A stretch of 44,329 bases of DNA from Gemmatimonadota bacterium (lineage in GTDB: Bacteria; Latescibacterota; UBA2968), in the NCBI GenBank assembly GCA_026706845.1, contig JAPOXY010000085.1, positions 1-44,329 of the forward strand, read 5' to 3'. The position numbers and the translations under genes are program-made. The notes beneath the pieces are model-generated. The model was not told the origin of the DNA. It worked only from the letters and a program-made list of their open reading frames with translations, and made no database searches. Positions 34,089-43,422 of this stretch are shown piece after piece; the stretch's first letter is position 1, and the number at the start of each line of letters is the position of its first letter.

Positions 34089-36053
34089 TTACCATCCGTG
34101 TACGAAATGTCGGTTCAATGGAAACCAGATCGCATCTACTATTGTTGAAGCTCCCACTCCCACCAGATATCCCACCACAATACCGTACCAGAATGGCAGC
34201 GATCGCCGGTAGAGGCTTACCCCGCCAAAGCGCAATGTCAATGACTTGGCCAGCCATACGATGAATATCCCAAATCCGTAGCGAAATCGGCTGTCTGGAA
34301 AAGCCAGACCGAACGGGTGAATCGGCCAGGCCGCGTACCGCATGCCCAAGAGCGTCAATAATCCCGCCTCGGCAATACCCAAAAGCCACACTATGGTTTT
34401 GTCCAGATCGAAATACGCTGGCTGTGTTCCTTCAATCAGCGACACTTGTCTGACCATGTGTCGCCAGTCGGGCATATAGGCATGATTCAAGCCGCCTTCC
34501 ATGTAGCACAGATAAAGCTGTGCGGCACAGGCCACTGCAAATGCCCCCAGGAGGGCGACGGGCAACACACCTGCGATGGTCCATGAGCGCTGCAGCCCAT
34601 TGCCCAGGAGCTTAAAAAAATGAGGGATTGCCGGCACAGATAGCATGCGGGCTGGCGCTCCGGCAAGGGCGTTTCGGCTCACCACTATCAAACCCGTCAA
34701 ATCCCGGCTCGAAATATTTAATGTCCCGTAGAGCGCCTTCATAATCTGCCACCCTTTTTCTCCCTGGGGCGCGAGGAATACGTAGCCCGTGGCTGCCGCA
34801 AATTTGGTTACGCCGAGGTAGATGACGAATAGAAGGCCCATCTGCACCATTGCCGAGGGCAGGCTGATGCCCATTGAGAGCAAAAAACCCGTAAAAAAAA
34901 TCGTGGTACTTAAAAATCCCAGCCAGGCCGTGCGATAGGACACGGGTACCCCATCGTCTTGGGAGCGCAGGTCTCCAAAAGCCTTGTGTAGTGTCTCCTT
35001 CAAGTGATCTCGGGCCACCCATACCGACCAGATAACCAGAAAAACCAGTGCGCCGTGTGCCTCCAGCATCAAAATTTCTTCGGGCGTAGCTGTCTGGCCC
35101 TGCAACCCGATCGTAAAGCCCGTGCGGTTCATCACTGTCATCTTAAATGCATTGACGAGGAAAAAAAACCAGAAACTCATCAAGATATTCAGCGGGCACA
35201 AATAGGCCAGTCCCATCATCAGCGGGTGAATGCGCAAATAGATCGTGGGAATATACTGTCCCGTATCTACCGCTGTGGTCAGCCAGTGGTCGTAGATCGT
35301 GATGCGGGGCAATGTCAGGACAAAATAGCCGGTGATATTCCAGAAAATCACGCCGGCTATACACGCAAACCCGGCCCAGAAAACCCAGTCTTTGAATACG
35401 TCGGGAACCCGGCTTCCCTCGGATTCTTCCAGGAGTGCCAGGGGTACTGTAGCAAGGGGAAATGACAGGCGCTCGTGCAGGAGCCACTGTTTGTAGAATA
35501 GCACGCTGGCAAAAAATCCGGCGAGTACCAGAGATAGACTCCCCACAAACCACCAGAACAGCGGAACGACCCAGTGTGCCCAGGGAATCTCGTCTCTGTG
35601 TTCCAATCCCACGTATAGTCGCTCTACTACTTCGCTGCCCCGATCCATAAATAACCACCGGGGCAAGTACTGACCCGCTACTTCCCAGAATCGGTTTTCG
35701 GGTGAAGAAAACGCCGCGGGTGCCGAAATATCCGTGATTAAATACCCTACCCACCCGATTGCGGGCACAGTGGCGACCATCCACACAATCCCAAAAATCG
35801 TCACTACTTCGCTGCGCGATAGGGCAAATCGTGGCGCTGCCAGTTTCAACGCGGTATTTATCCCGATCCACACCACCAGGGGCAGCAAGGCGGTTACGGG
35901 CAAAAAACTCTTCATCAAATTTCGCCCGTAATAAGTCGCAAAAAGACATACCCCTGCAATTGTGATCATCGCCAAAATAAAGGCTCTGAGCGTCATGCCC
36001 TGGGGTTCTGCAACTGTCTCTGGTGCCTCAGTTGTGCGTTCGGAAATCGCCAC
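34089..36053 (-). CDS. DUF6785/DUF6784-like polytopic membrane protein A
   Basis: This 654-residue inner-membrane protein is the first gene of the operon. Shared blocks with protein B include SPENRFWEVAGQYLPRW, KQWLLHERLSFPLATVPLAL, MNRTGFTIGLQGQTATPEE and WPIHPFGLAFPDSRF, followed by IVWLAKSLTLRFGG. The start is a GTG at 36053. It lies about 30 bp downstream of the PorV-cassette terminator. Two divergent copies in one operon suggest a heterodimer or two related transporters. Family membership is recognised from sequence; function is unknown. Confidence 0.85.
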   Translation of the reverse strand: MAISERTTEAPETVAEPQGMTLRAFILAMITIAGVCLFATYYGRNLMKSFLPVTALLPLVVWIGINTALKLAAPRFALSRSEVVTIFGIVWMVATVPAIGWVGYLITDISAPAAFSSPENRFWEVAGQYLPRWLFMDRGSEVVERLYVGLEHRDEIPWAHWVVPLFWWFVGSLSLVLAGFFASVLFYKQWLLHERLSFPLATVPLALLEESEGSRVPDVFKDWVFWAGFACIAGVIFWNITGYFVLTLPRITIYDHWLTTAVDTGQYIPTIYLRIHPLMMGLAYLCPLNILMSFWFFFLVNAFKMTVMNRTGFTIGLQGQTATPEEILMLEAHGALVFLVIWSVWVARDHLKETLHKAFGDLRSQDDGVPVSYRTAWLGFLSTTIFFTGFLLSMGISLPSAMVQMGLLFVIYLGVTKFAAATGYVFLAPQGEKGWQIMKALYGTLNISSRDLTGLIVVSRNALAGAPARMLSVPAIPHFFKLLGNGLQRSWTIAGVLPVALLGAFAVACAAQLYLCYMEGGLNHAYMPDWRHMVRQVSLIEGTQPAYFDLDKTIVWLLGIAEAGLLTLLGMRYAAWPIHPFGLAFPDSRFRYGFGIFIVWLAKSLTLRFGGVSLYRRSLPFWYGIVVGYLVGVGASTIVDAIWFPLNRHFVHGW

Positions 36054-36083
36054 GACAAATCCATTGAGCGTGTGATTTTTTCA

Positions 36084-36128
36084 TAAAAAAATAGGCGCCG
36101 ACGGATGAGGGTACTCCGCCAGGCGCCT
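36084..36128 (-). terminator. Rho-independent terminator of the TonB-PorV cassette
   Basis: AGGCGCC (36093-36099) pairs with GGCGCCT (36122-36128), with an inner CGG/CCG pairing. On the minus strand the stem is followed by an A plus a run of seven T residues (36091-36085). It closes the cassette before the DUF6785 operon. Confidence 0.85.
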
Positions 36129-36153
36129 GTGTACGACGGATGCAAACGCGAAT

Positions 36154-37227
36154 TTAGTTCCCAAAGTCAAATCCGACCGTCACGACATGTACTGAACCCA
36201 GACGGCCAAATTCGATATAGGCGTAGTCCACGCTGATCCCGTATTGATCGCGCTTCAGATTGAGGCCCCCGCCAGCGGTGAGGCCCTCTTCGTCGTAGTT
36301 GAAGCGGTACCCGCCGCGGATATAGGCCAGGTTTCGCAATCCGTATTCGGCGGCTATGTGCATTTTTTCGTCGCCGTCATTGGGATGCGTAAACTCGGTT
36401 GCTACCGTGAGGAGATGGGGCTGATCTTCTGACTGTTCGACCAGATCAAAAGCCGCACCGAGTTTGAATACCATGGGCATTCGCACTTGCGATGGCGGTA
36501 TTTGAATCTGTTCGTCGTATTTGGTGAATTCGGTATCGGGACCGAAATTCTGCCCGAGCATGGCAATCCGCAAGCTTTTGATGCCGGTGTGATAGTACGT
36601 GCCGATATCAATGGCCCAGTTGCCGGTGGTGGCATCGTCTAAGGTTTCCTGGAAGTATTTCGCCGTGCCGCCCACCTGCAAGCGGTCTGTGATGCGCCGG
36701 GCGTAATTGATGCCCACGGCGAGGTCGCCGCCCGAAAACGTGCCCAGGCCTTCTATAACGGGCTGGGTGCGGCCCAGTGTTTCGCCATCGGGACCAAATA
36801 GTTCCTGGTTTTCTGTGCGCACCATATCCCCGTAATCAAGGGTACTGATACTGAGGCCGAAAACACCCCACTGGTCAAAATTTTTGACCACAGCACCGGA
36901 ATAATAGGTGATGTCGGCAATCCAGTTCATGCTGCTGCCCGAAAGGCTGATATTTGTTACGTCTGAGATAGTAGATGGATTGGTCAATGCGGCGTTGGCG
37001 TCTGCCTTGCTCAATACCGTTGCAATACCTCCCAGACTCGCCATGCGCGCCGAGGAGGGCAATTTGGCAAATTGCCAGCCCGACCGTCCCACGCGGCTAT
37101 AGGGCAGAGCCTCGACGCCTGGGCCTACCTCTGCCTCGAACCGCCGCTGCGCGAACCCCTCGCTTGCAAATCCCACCACGAGCAAAAGGATCGGAATTAT
37201 TGTCCATTTAAATGTACAACGTTTCAT
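36154..37227 (-). CDS. PorV/PorQ-family outer-membrane beta-barrel protein
   Basis: This 357-residue protein has a signal peptide (about 1-26, ending GFAQ). The conserved PorV start follows: LPSSARMASLGGIATVLSKA, then ANAALTNPSTIS. The remainder alternates short beta strands typical of a porin-like barrel, for example GGDLAVGINYARRITDRLQV, GTAKYFQETLDD and LKRDQYGISVDYAYIEF. In the type IX system PorV/PorQ-like barrels help move cargo to the surface, and here it follows a sorting-domain protein. It starts 12 bp after that gene's stop with GGAGG upstream, and a terminator follows. Confidence 0.9.
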   Translation of the reverse strand: MKRCTFKWTIIPILLLVVGFASEGFAQRRFEAEVGPGVEALPYSRVGRSGWQFAKLPSSARMASLGGIATVLSKADANAALTNPSTISDVTNISLSGSSMNWIADITYYSGAVVKNFDQWGVFGLSISTLDYGDMVRTENQELFGPDGETLGRTQPVIEGLGTFSGGDLAVGINYARRITDRLQVGGTAKYFQETLDDATTGNWAIDIGTYYHTGIKSLRIAMLGQNFGPDTEFTKYDEQIQIPPSQVRMPMVFKLGAAFDLVEQSEDQPHLLTVATEFTHPNDGDEKMHIAAEYGLRNLAYIRGGYRFNYDEEGLTAGGGLNLKRDQYGISVDYAYIEFGRLGSVHVVTVGFDFGN

Positions 37228-37239
37228 TATAGCCTCCGC

Positions 37240-39309
37240 TTATCGAATGATCATGAATTTCCCAACGTGGGACTGGCCTTCTTGTCCCGCGACGTGAGAG
37301 GTTACGTGATAGATGTAAAGTCCCGCGGCCGGGCTTTCGGAAAAGTCCGTTTGGAGATAATTGCCATCTGCTTGACTGCCCCAGGTGGTTTCTCCAAAAC
37401 CGTCGTGTTCAATAATTTTTATTAAATCGCCCGCAAGCGTGTAAATCCGGATGGTGCATTTGGCCGGGATATTTACAAAAGCCAGGCGGTTGTTCTGAGA
37501 TGCATCCAGCAACCCGCTTCGCTGGCGGAAGGGATTGGGCACGACGCGGATCTGGGTCATATCATCTGATGGTGCTTTGGGGGCTTCCGTAGCAAAAAAC
37601 GTATAGGCCGTTATGCCGCTTTCCAGTCCGTGCCTATCGTAGGAGGTCACCGCAAAGCGAAAGGGGATACCGGGGTCTGTCTCGGCTTGATAAACGATCT
37701 TATCGCCCTGCTTATAAGCTGCGGCTTCTGAAGCGGAAATATCCTCAAGCAGTTCCCAAGGACCGGTGATGTGAATTTCTGATCGGTAAACCCGATATCC
37801 GGCAAAGTCATTTTCACCTGTGCCCGGGTCCTGGTAATTGTCCGGAACGGCTTGCCATGCCAGGGTGAAACCCTGTGTCCCGGTACTGGCGTCGGCAAAT
37901 GGCTCAGCCTCCAGCTTGGGGTATCCGTCTTCGACAAATGGCTGGGTTCCCACAAGGGGAGGTGGATACTGATCGGCGGGTAGCTTGTAATCATTTGCTA
38001 TCAATTCCAGAGCCGAATCCCAGTTTTGCTTCAACGCAGCAATACCTTCTGCCTGGTATCGTTGTGCGGCTTCTAATCCGCCGCGTTGCGACACATTGCG
38101 GTCCATCTCGCCAAAACAATAGAGGATGATCAGTTCAATTTCATCGCCGGGCTGAAAATTGTAGGGACCAATATAGGAATACAGCATGGGGGATCGCTCG
38201 AAGAGATTGCCATCCACCGATCCGTCTTTGGGACGGGATGGGTCGTTCCAGAGGTCAATCCAACTCGCCCGTTCCTGATCATGTGAAAATGCCAGCAAAT
38301 CCTGTTCCCAGCTTTGTCCGGCCCACAGACGTCCGGATTCGCGCGCTGGTACGCGCGCATCGCTCATCCTGCCCGCGAAGTTGCCCGTCCGTGTTGCGGA
38401 TTCAGCCGCAGCGAGGATATTGTAATGGGGTTCTTCGGGCTGACCGTTGTAAGTCAGATTTAGAATGCCCCACGCCCGGGCTTCTGGTTCGTAGAGTCTG
38501 CGGTCCAGAGACCCGGCTTCGGTGATATTGCCGGGGTCACCCCCATCGCCGGTCACGTCTCCCGGCGGCTCGAATATGTTAAACGAAATGGGCGCGCTTT
38601 CAGTGGTCGGCCACTGCACATCGTCGTAGAATATGAAAATTTTCCGTTCCGGATCCCAGTCGAATTGCATGTCGTTCTTGAACTTGAAGGCGTTGTTCAC
38701 GAGCTGACCGTTGTTGTACTGAACCTGAGCGGGAAAACACATGTAGAAATCTTCAAAGGGTACGTCATCGACATGTTTGATCTTGATCTTGTGGATGACA
38801 AAATCGTCGTATTTAGGCACACTCCACACCATTGTCTTGGTGGTGATCTGCATTGCTCCCATTGGATCGGCCGGGCTGGCTGGATTCATTTTGAACGTCT
38901 GGAAAACCCCTTCGCCCCATTGCTCGGCCTCGTTGGTACCGCCTGGTCCCACAAAATTGTAATTGTAATTGTTGACCATGGGCGTTACGGCACCGCCAAA
39001 AGACACAATGCTCCGTTCTGTTAAGTTGATCTTGACCCGCCGCCCCTGATTGTTGACCCAGATCCAGGGCGCAATCATGTCCATGTGATCCGGTGCTTGA
39101 TAATAGCCGGGATACGACAGAACATTGGGAATCGCCGTTTCTGCGTAATTCGCCGCGGTACTCGTGCCCCACCACAATCTTCCGGCGGTAAACTCGATTG
39201 GGTTGTTGCCCACGAGTTGGCTTTCGGGCACCTGAGCATTTACAACCTCCGGCAACATCAGCACGAGGCACATCACCCAGAGTGGGAGAAGCCTGCGTAT
39301 TGCATTCAT
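37240..39309 (-). CDS. Large exported protein with a C-terminal T9SS-type sorting domain
   Basis: This 689-residue protein has a signal peptide (about 1-25) and a large N-terminal region of unknown fold. A fibronectin-III-like segment at about 460-590 includes GFTLAWQAVPDN and AGYRVYRSE. The last 90 residues match type-A sorting domains: IRVVPNPFR, IRIYTLAGDLIKIIEHDG, AAGLYIYHVTSH and a final KFMIIR. The protein probably reaches the cell surface or medium. It follows the TonB receptor gene by 77 bp and overlaps none. Fixed order receptor, sorting-domain protein, PorV suggests it is the surface partner of the receptor. Its ligand is unknown. AAGGAG lies before the ATG at 39309. Confidence 0.85.
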   Translation of the reverse strand: MNAIRRLLPLWVMCLVLMLPEVVNAQVPESQLVGNNPIEFTAGRLWWGTSTAANYAETAIPNVLSYPGYYQAPDHMDMIAPWIWVNNQGRRVKINLTERSIVSFGGAVTPMVNNYNYNFVGPGGTNEAEQWGEGVFQTFKMNPASPADPMGAMQITTKTMVWSVPKYDDFVIHKIKIKHVDDVPFEDFYMCFPAQVQYNNGQLVNNAFKFKNDMQFDWDPERKIFIFYDDVQWPTTESAPISFNIFEPPGDVTGDGGDPGNITEAGSLDRRLYEPEARAWGILNLTYNGQPEEPHYNILAAAESATRTGNFAGRMSDARVPARESGRLWAGQSWEQDLLAFSHDQERASWIDLWNDPSRPKDGSVDGNLFERSPMLYSYIGPYNFQPGDEIELIILYCFGEMDRNVSQRGGLEAAQRYQAEGIAALKQNWDSALELIANDYKLPADQYPPPLVGTQPFVEDGYPKLEAEPFADASTGTQGFTLAWQAVPDNYQDPGTGENDFAGYRVYRSEIHITGPWELLEDISASEAAAYKQGDKIVYQAETDPGIPFRFAVTSYDRHGLESGITAYTFFATEAPKAPSDDMTQIRVVPNPFRQRSGLLDASQNNRLAFVNIPAKCTIRIYTLAGDLIKIIEHDGFGETTWGSQADGNYLQTDFSESPAAGLYIYHVTSHVAGQEGQSHVGKFMIIR

Positions 39310-39386
39310 TTAATACTCCTTTGTTATTTGAGAGTGTTGAGAACTCTTGGGCCGGGTATCGCCCATCCGACACCCGGCTATTTTTG

Positions 39387-42300
39387 CTAATAATCAATCG
39401 ATAGCGAGAAGAACAACTCTCTCGGGTTCAGGTCTGGACGGTAAATCGTCCACTGATTCGGCTCCACCCATTCGGCTGAAGCACCATCTGGCGTCAGATA
39501 GGAGGCTTTTATCACGGGCATTTCGCCCTTTTCAATGTAGTTGAACAAATCTTGTCCGCCGAACAGTTTCAGGATTTTGTTGTTGAAGACATTGTGTATG
39601 TCTATTGCGAATTCGCCCTTCATTCCACCCACCAGTTCGAAACGCTTGGAGAGACGCGCATTGGTGCGGTGATAGGGTTTCCACGATCGGTTCAGCGGTT
39701 CGGTGCTCGTATCGCCGGGCGGATGATAGGTGTATCGCTGCGCCGAAGCATAGGTATAGTGCATATTCAAGAACCAGTTCCCCATCACCGGGCCGTAGTT
39801 GTTGGGCGTGCTGAGCAATGCATTGAGCTTAAACGTGTTGTGCGGGTTCCACAACTCCAGATTGTTCTCGCCGGATCCGTGATAGCGATCCCTTCCAAGT
39901 TGCTTGATCGAACCGTCTGGTTGTTGGATGGGAATATAGAGGGCCGTCGGACCATAGGCACCCGTGCTGGAATAGGACAGATCGTATTTGAGCTGGAGGC
40001 GCACATTTTGCCAGCGCTTGGTACTCAATTCCAGTTCCAGACCGCGTGCATCCAGGCGTGCTCCCGCCATCGAGAAAGCGCCCCGGTTGGTAAACCCACT
40101 CTGAGGCGTTTGCTTCTGCGGATTGTTGGGATCCATAAACAAAGTGAATTGAAGCGTTGAACTGTTGCCGGTTTCTTCCTCACGTCCCTGTCGGAAACCT
40201 CGCCTTGTCAGATCCTTGGCGTCTTTGTAATACATGGTTACATCCAGACCGAGCGCCCCGGCAATATCCTGATCAAAGCCCACTTCGTACTGGATCATCT
40301 TTTCGAACCCGATCTCCGGGTTGCCACCTGTACCCCACCAGTGGATATAGTTGTAATCCTCGTTGGGATTTGCATCGTAGTTGGGTGGCAGTTGAACGCT
40401 CGGATCAGAGGGTGCCCCGCGGTTCCAGATGGCCTTATTCCCGGCAATTTTTACCCAGGGAGGTCGCTGGTTAAAATGTCCGTACATAAAGTGCAATACG
40501 GTGCTCGCGGTAATGGGATGTGCGATGCCCACGCGGGGTGAAAGCGCGACCTGTAGCGGTGTCTTGGCGGCATGGGGACCGTCCGGATCAAAGGACAGAA
40601 TTCCGCCCGCAATATTGCCATCGGTAATACTCGACAGCGCGTAGGGATCCCAAAGGATGTAATTCACGTTCCGGTTGGCGTTGAACATGTCCAGGCGCAA
40701 GCCGAGGTTTACGATCATGCCTTCGGCTTCGATTTGATCCTGCACATAAGCGGTGAAATCCCAGGGGCTATAATCCCTGTTTGGCACCTTGTTAAAGGGT
40801 TGTGAAGCCGATCCAAATTGCCCACCGTACCAGGTATCGATATACTGCGGATCGAATGATAGGCCCGCCTTGACCAGATTGTGTTCGTTGACCTGGCTGG
40901 TCAGATCAAAATTGATTGATGTTCGCCAGGTATTGGCGAACAGTTTGGCGTTATCTCTCGGCCATTGCCACCGCCGTCCGCCAGTGCTGACCGGACTGGT
41001 GGGGAACCAGGTGGGTTCCAAAAACACCGGGGTTCGATCAAGTTGATCCTGGAATAAGACGGGATTCGTATCCAGGTTTTCGTAATGCGCGTCGTAATCC
41101 ATTCGGTAGTGCTGAATGCGGAAATCCATAAATGTGCGCGGACTGAAGACGTGCGTCAGTTTTAACATTGCCGCATTCGTCCGAATATACTGTGGAGGCG
41201 GCACGCGCGAGTTATTGCCGGTAATTACGCTGTTGCCGTTCGAATTCCATTTCTCTCTCTGAAAAGGCGTTCGGATTCCACCCGATGGAAGATTCCCCAT
41301 TGAACCACCCATATCGTCGGACGACATGTAAGACAATCTGGGCTGACCGCTGTTATCGGTGCCCTGGTGGTTGAACGATGCCGTGATTTTGGTGTTCTGG
41401 GTCAGGTTGTAATTCAATTTGGCGAGCGCACTCCATTCGGGGCTGTATTTGAAAACGCTCGGCCACCTGGTTACACCTCGCAAATACTTGCCGCTTAGCA
41501 ACAGATCCATATTGGAGGAGATGGGACCGAAAGCAGCGCCTTCCCACTCCCACTGGTCCAGATCTGCGTAATTGCCCATGTCTTCCGGTGGTGTTGTGAA
41601 TTCCTGATATTTCTGCCAGTTGAACTCAGGTGTAGGATTTTGGCCCTGCTCTGTCCAGTAGTTATTCCAGGAGGCTCCCATGTCGTTTTTATCGAAGAAC
41701 TCTTTGGTGATTACCTGGTTCTCGACATTTTCTTCGCTGTAAATATTGCGGCCCCAGTGGTACTTCCCGCGCGGGCGCAGGCGCGCTTTGGCAGTCGTGT
41801 GCCAGCGGTCTCGCGCTGATCGCGTTACGATGTTGATGATCCCATCGTTGGCCCGGCCGTATTCCGCGTTGTATCCACCAGTGAGTATTTCCATTTCCTG
41901 GATGGCCGCGGTATTGGTCACGACAAAGCTGGATTGGGTATTGCCGTCCCGCACATCCACGCCATCTATAATATAGGCGGCGGTGAAGCCATATCCTCCG
42001 CGGATACTTCCCCGAACCCCCACTCCAGATTGGGTTTCCACGGCCTCTTCCACGGAATTAGCCCAACTCAATTCCAGGTCCATCGTCGTCATCGCCTGCT
42101 TGCTCCCCGTGAGGTCGAGTTCTACGGGGGGGCGTTCGGCCATGACCAGTATCTCGGCTGCTTCAAGGGTTTCTTCACTCAATGTAAAATTGAGTTTTGT
42201 GGTCTGGTCAATTTTTACGCGGACATCGGTCTGTGTGACTTTCGCATAACCCACCATTGATGCCTGTACTTCCCGCACACCAGGGGGGACGTTGAGGATA

Positions 42301-42485
42301 AAATAATTGCCATCGGCGTCTGTTGTCGCACCCAGACGGGTGCCAAGCACGACGACGTTTGCGCCGGGCAATACTTCTCCCGATTTGGCGTCTTTTATTA
42401 CGCCAGCAACCTTTCCCGTGGTACCTGCAAAGGCTTGAGATACCAGGCAAAGGGAAATGATACACAGCAAACACATTCGCTTCAT
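39387..42485 (-). CDS. TonB-dependent receptor with an N-terminal carboxypeptidase-regulatory-like domain
   Basis: This 1032-residue outer-membrane protein has a signal peptide (about 1-20). A carboxypeptidase-regulatory-like beta-sandwich (about 24-110, GVIKDAKSGEVLPGANVVVL) precedes the plug domain (about 115-220, with AYIIDGVDVRDGN and EILTGGYNAEYGRANDGIIN). The rest is a 22-strand-type barrel ending in FFSLSIDY, with a terminal aromatic residue. TonB energises uptake of the ligand across the outer membrane. It is first in the cassette; AAGGAG precedes the ATG at 42485. The ligand cannot be predicted. No TonB/ExbBD genes lie in the window. Confidence 0.92.
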   Translation of the reverse strand: MKRMCLLCIISLCLVSQAFAGTTGKVAGVIKDAKSGEVLPGANVVVLGTRLGATTDADGNYFILNVPPGVREVQASMVGYAKVTQTDVRVKIDQTTKLNFTLSEETLEAAEILVMAERPPVELDLTGSKQAMTTMDLELSWANSVEEAVETQSGVGVRGSIRGGYGFTAAYIIDGVDVRDGNTQSSFVVTNTAAIQEMEILTGGYNAEYGRANDGIINIVTRSARDRWHTTAKARLRPRGKYHWGRNIYSEENVENQVITKEFFDKNDMGASWNNYWTEQGQNPTPEFNWQKYQEFTTPPEDMGNYADLDQWEWEGAAFGPISSNMDLLLSGKYLRGVTRWPSVFKYSPEWSALAKLNYNLTQNTKITASFNHQGTDNSGQPRLSYMSSDDMGGSMGNLPSGGIRTPFQREKWNSNGNSVITGNNSRVPPPQYIRTNAAMLKLTHVFSPRTFMDFRIQHYRMDYDAHYENLDTNPVLFQDQLDRTPVFLEPTWFPTSPVSTGGRRWQWPRDNAKLFANTWRTSINFDLTSQVNEHNLVKAGLSFDPQYIDTWYGGQFGSASQPFNKVPNRDYSPWDFTAYVQDQIEAEGMIVNLGLRLDMFNANRNVNYILWDPYALSSITDGNIAGGILSFDPDGPHAAKTPLQVALSPRVGIAHPITASTVLHFMYGHFNQRPPWVKIAGNKAIWNRGAPSDPSVQLPPNYDANPNEDYNYIHWWGTGGNPEIGFEKMIQYEVGFDQDIAGALGLDVTMYYKDAKDLTRRGFRQGREEETGNSSTLQFTLFMDPNNPQKQTPQSGFTNRGAFSMAGARLDARGLELELSTKRWQNVRLQLKYDLSYSSTGAYGPTALYIPIQQPDGSIKQLGRDRYHGSGENNLELWNPHNTFKLNALLSTPNNYGPVMGNWFLNMHYTYASAQRYTYHPPGDTSTEPLNRSWKPYHRTNARLSKRFELVGGMKGEFAIDIHNVFNNKILKLFGGQDLFNYIEKGEMPVIKASYLTPDGASAEWVEPNQWTIYRPDLNPRELFFSLSIDY

Positions 42486-42589
42486 GTGTCAACTCCTTTG
42501 TTTGTGGTTTTGACGAGGATGACTTCCCCGCCTGACGATTTGGTTTTCATCAAAATCTATAAACTCTCATTCCCTGAAGACCTCCTTTC

Positions 42590-43393
42590 TCAGGGTAAAT
42601 TGTCCGATCTCAATATCCAGTCCAACGGGGTCCAGTCCTTTTGGGGTGGTCCCGTTTTCGGGACGTATTGGTATTCGGGGTCTGCCCTCAGCCATCCGTG
42701 AAACCCAACGCGGACGTGGTCGCCCCGGTTGGCGGAAGATGCGTGTACCATTAGATAATGGCATATCGCCACATCGCCTGCCTGTGCGACGACGGGGATT
42801 GGATCGTTGAGGGGGATGTCCGGCGCGCCTGTGCTGCCGGTTGTGCGCCATTTTTCCCCGAGGTCGATGTTGTTGGTATAAGCCCACGAAAATACCTGTC
42901 GCGGGCTGCCCGGCCATACGGTGAATGCGCCGTCGTGTGCATTTGTGTCTGTGAGGTAGGCCATGACGAGGAGGAGAAAGTGGGTGGGATAGACCGTGAG
43001 GCCATTGCCCTGGCGCGTGCCGTCGATATGCGCGCCGCCCGGTTCAAATTTTTTGGGTCCTGGCTGCGGAAATCGCAATATAGGGCTTAATCCCGGCTCA
43101 TTGGTGACAGCCGGTCCGGCGAGTTCACGCACGATAGCTTTCAATTTGGGCGAGACACACATGGTCCGATCAATTGCAATGCCTTCCTGAGTTACATGCA
43201 TGCCATTTTTGTCTTTGGGCCATGTTTTTGACTCATCGGGCACGATGCCGGTTTTGTGTTTTAATTCTTTTAGTCCCGCACGCACGCGGCCCGGATCAAC
43301 CAGTCCCGGGACGATGACAAATCCGTCATTCACAAATTGCGCGACCTGCGCTTGTGTGAGGTGCGCTGTGCCTTGTGGCTTGGAAATAGACAT
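42590..43393 (-). CDS. Phytanoyl-CoA dioxygenase (PhyH)-like Fe(II)/2-oxoglutarate enzyme
   Basis: This 267-residue cytoplasmic protein belongs to the PhyH family of iron/2-oxoglutarate oxygenases. The metal-binding facial triad is visible: H122 and D124 in GGAHIDG, and H217 in VHASSANRG, with R228 a likely 2-oxoglutarate-binding residue. The N-terminal QVAQFVNDGFVIVPGLVDP is typical. The ATG at 43393 is chosen: a longer open frame to 43828 only overlaps the SDR gene in another frame and lacks family similarity. It lies 29 bp after the SDR stop, so the two are probably co-transcribed and may act on the same small molecule. The substrate is unknown. Confidence 0.9.
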   Translation of the reverse strand: MSISKPQGTAHLTQAQVAQFVNDGFVIVPGLVDPGRVRAGLKELKHKTGIVPDESKTWPKDKNGMHVTQEGIAIDRTMCVSPKLKAIVRELAGPAVTNEPGLSPILRFPQPGPKKFEPGGAHIDGTRQGNGLTVYPTHFLLLVMAYLTDTNAHDGAFTVWPGSPRQVFSWAYTNNIDLGEKWRTTGSTGAPDIPLNDPIPVVAQAGDVAICHYLMVHASSANRGDHVRVGFHGWLRADPEYQYVPKTGPPQKDWTPLDWILRSDNLP

Positions 43394-43422
43394 GGGAATA
43401 TCCCGAGGTTTTGAGGTTGGTA

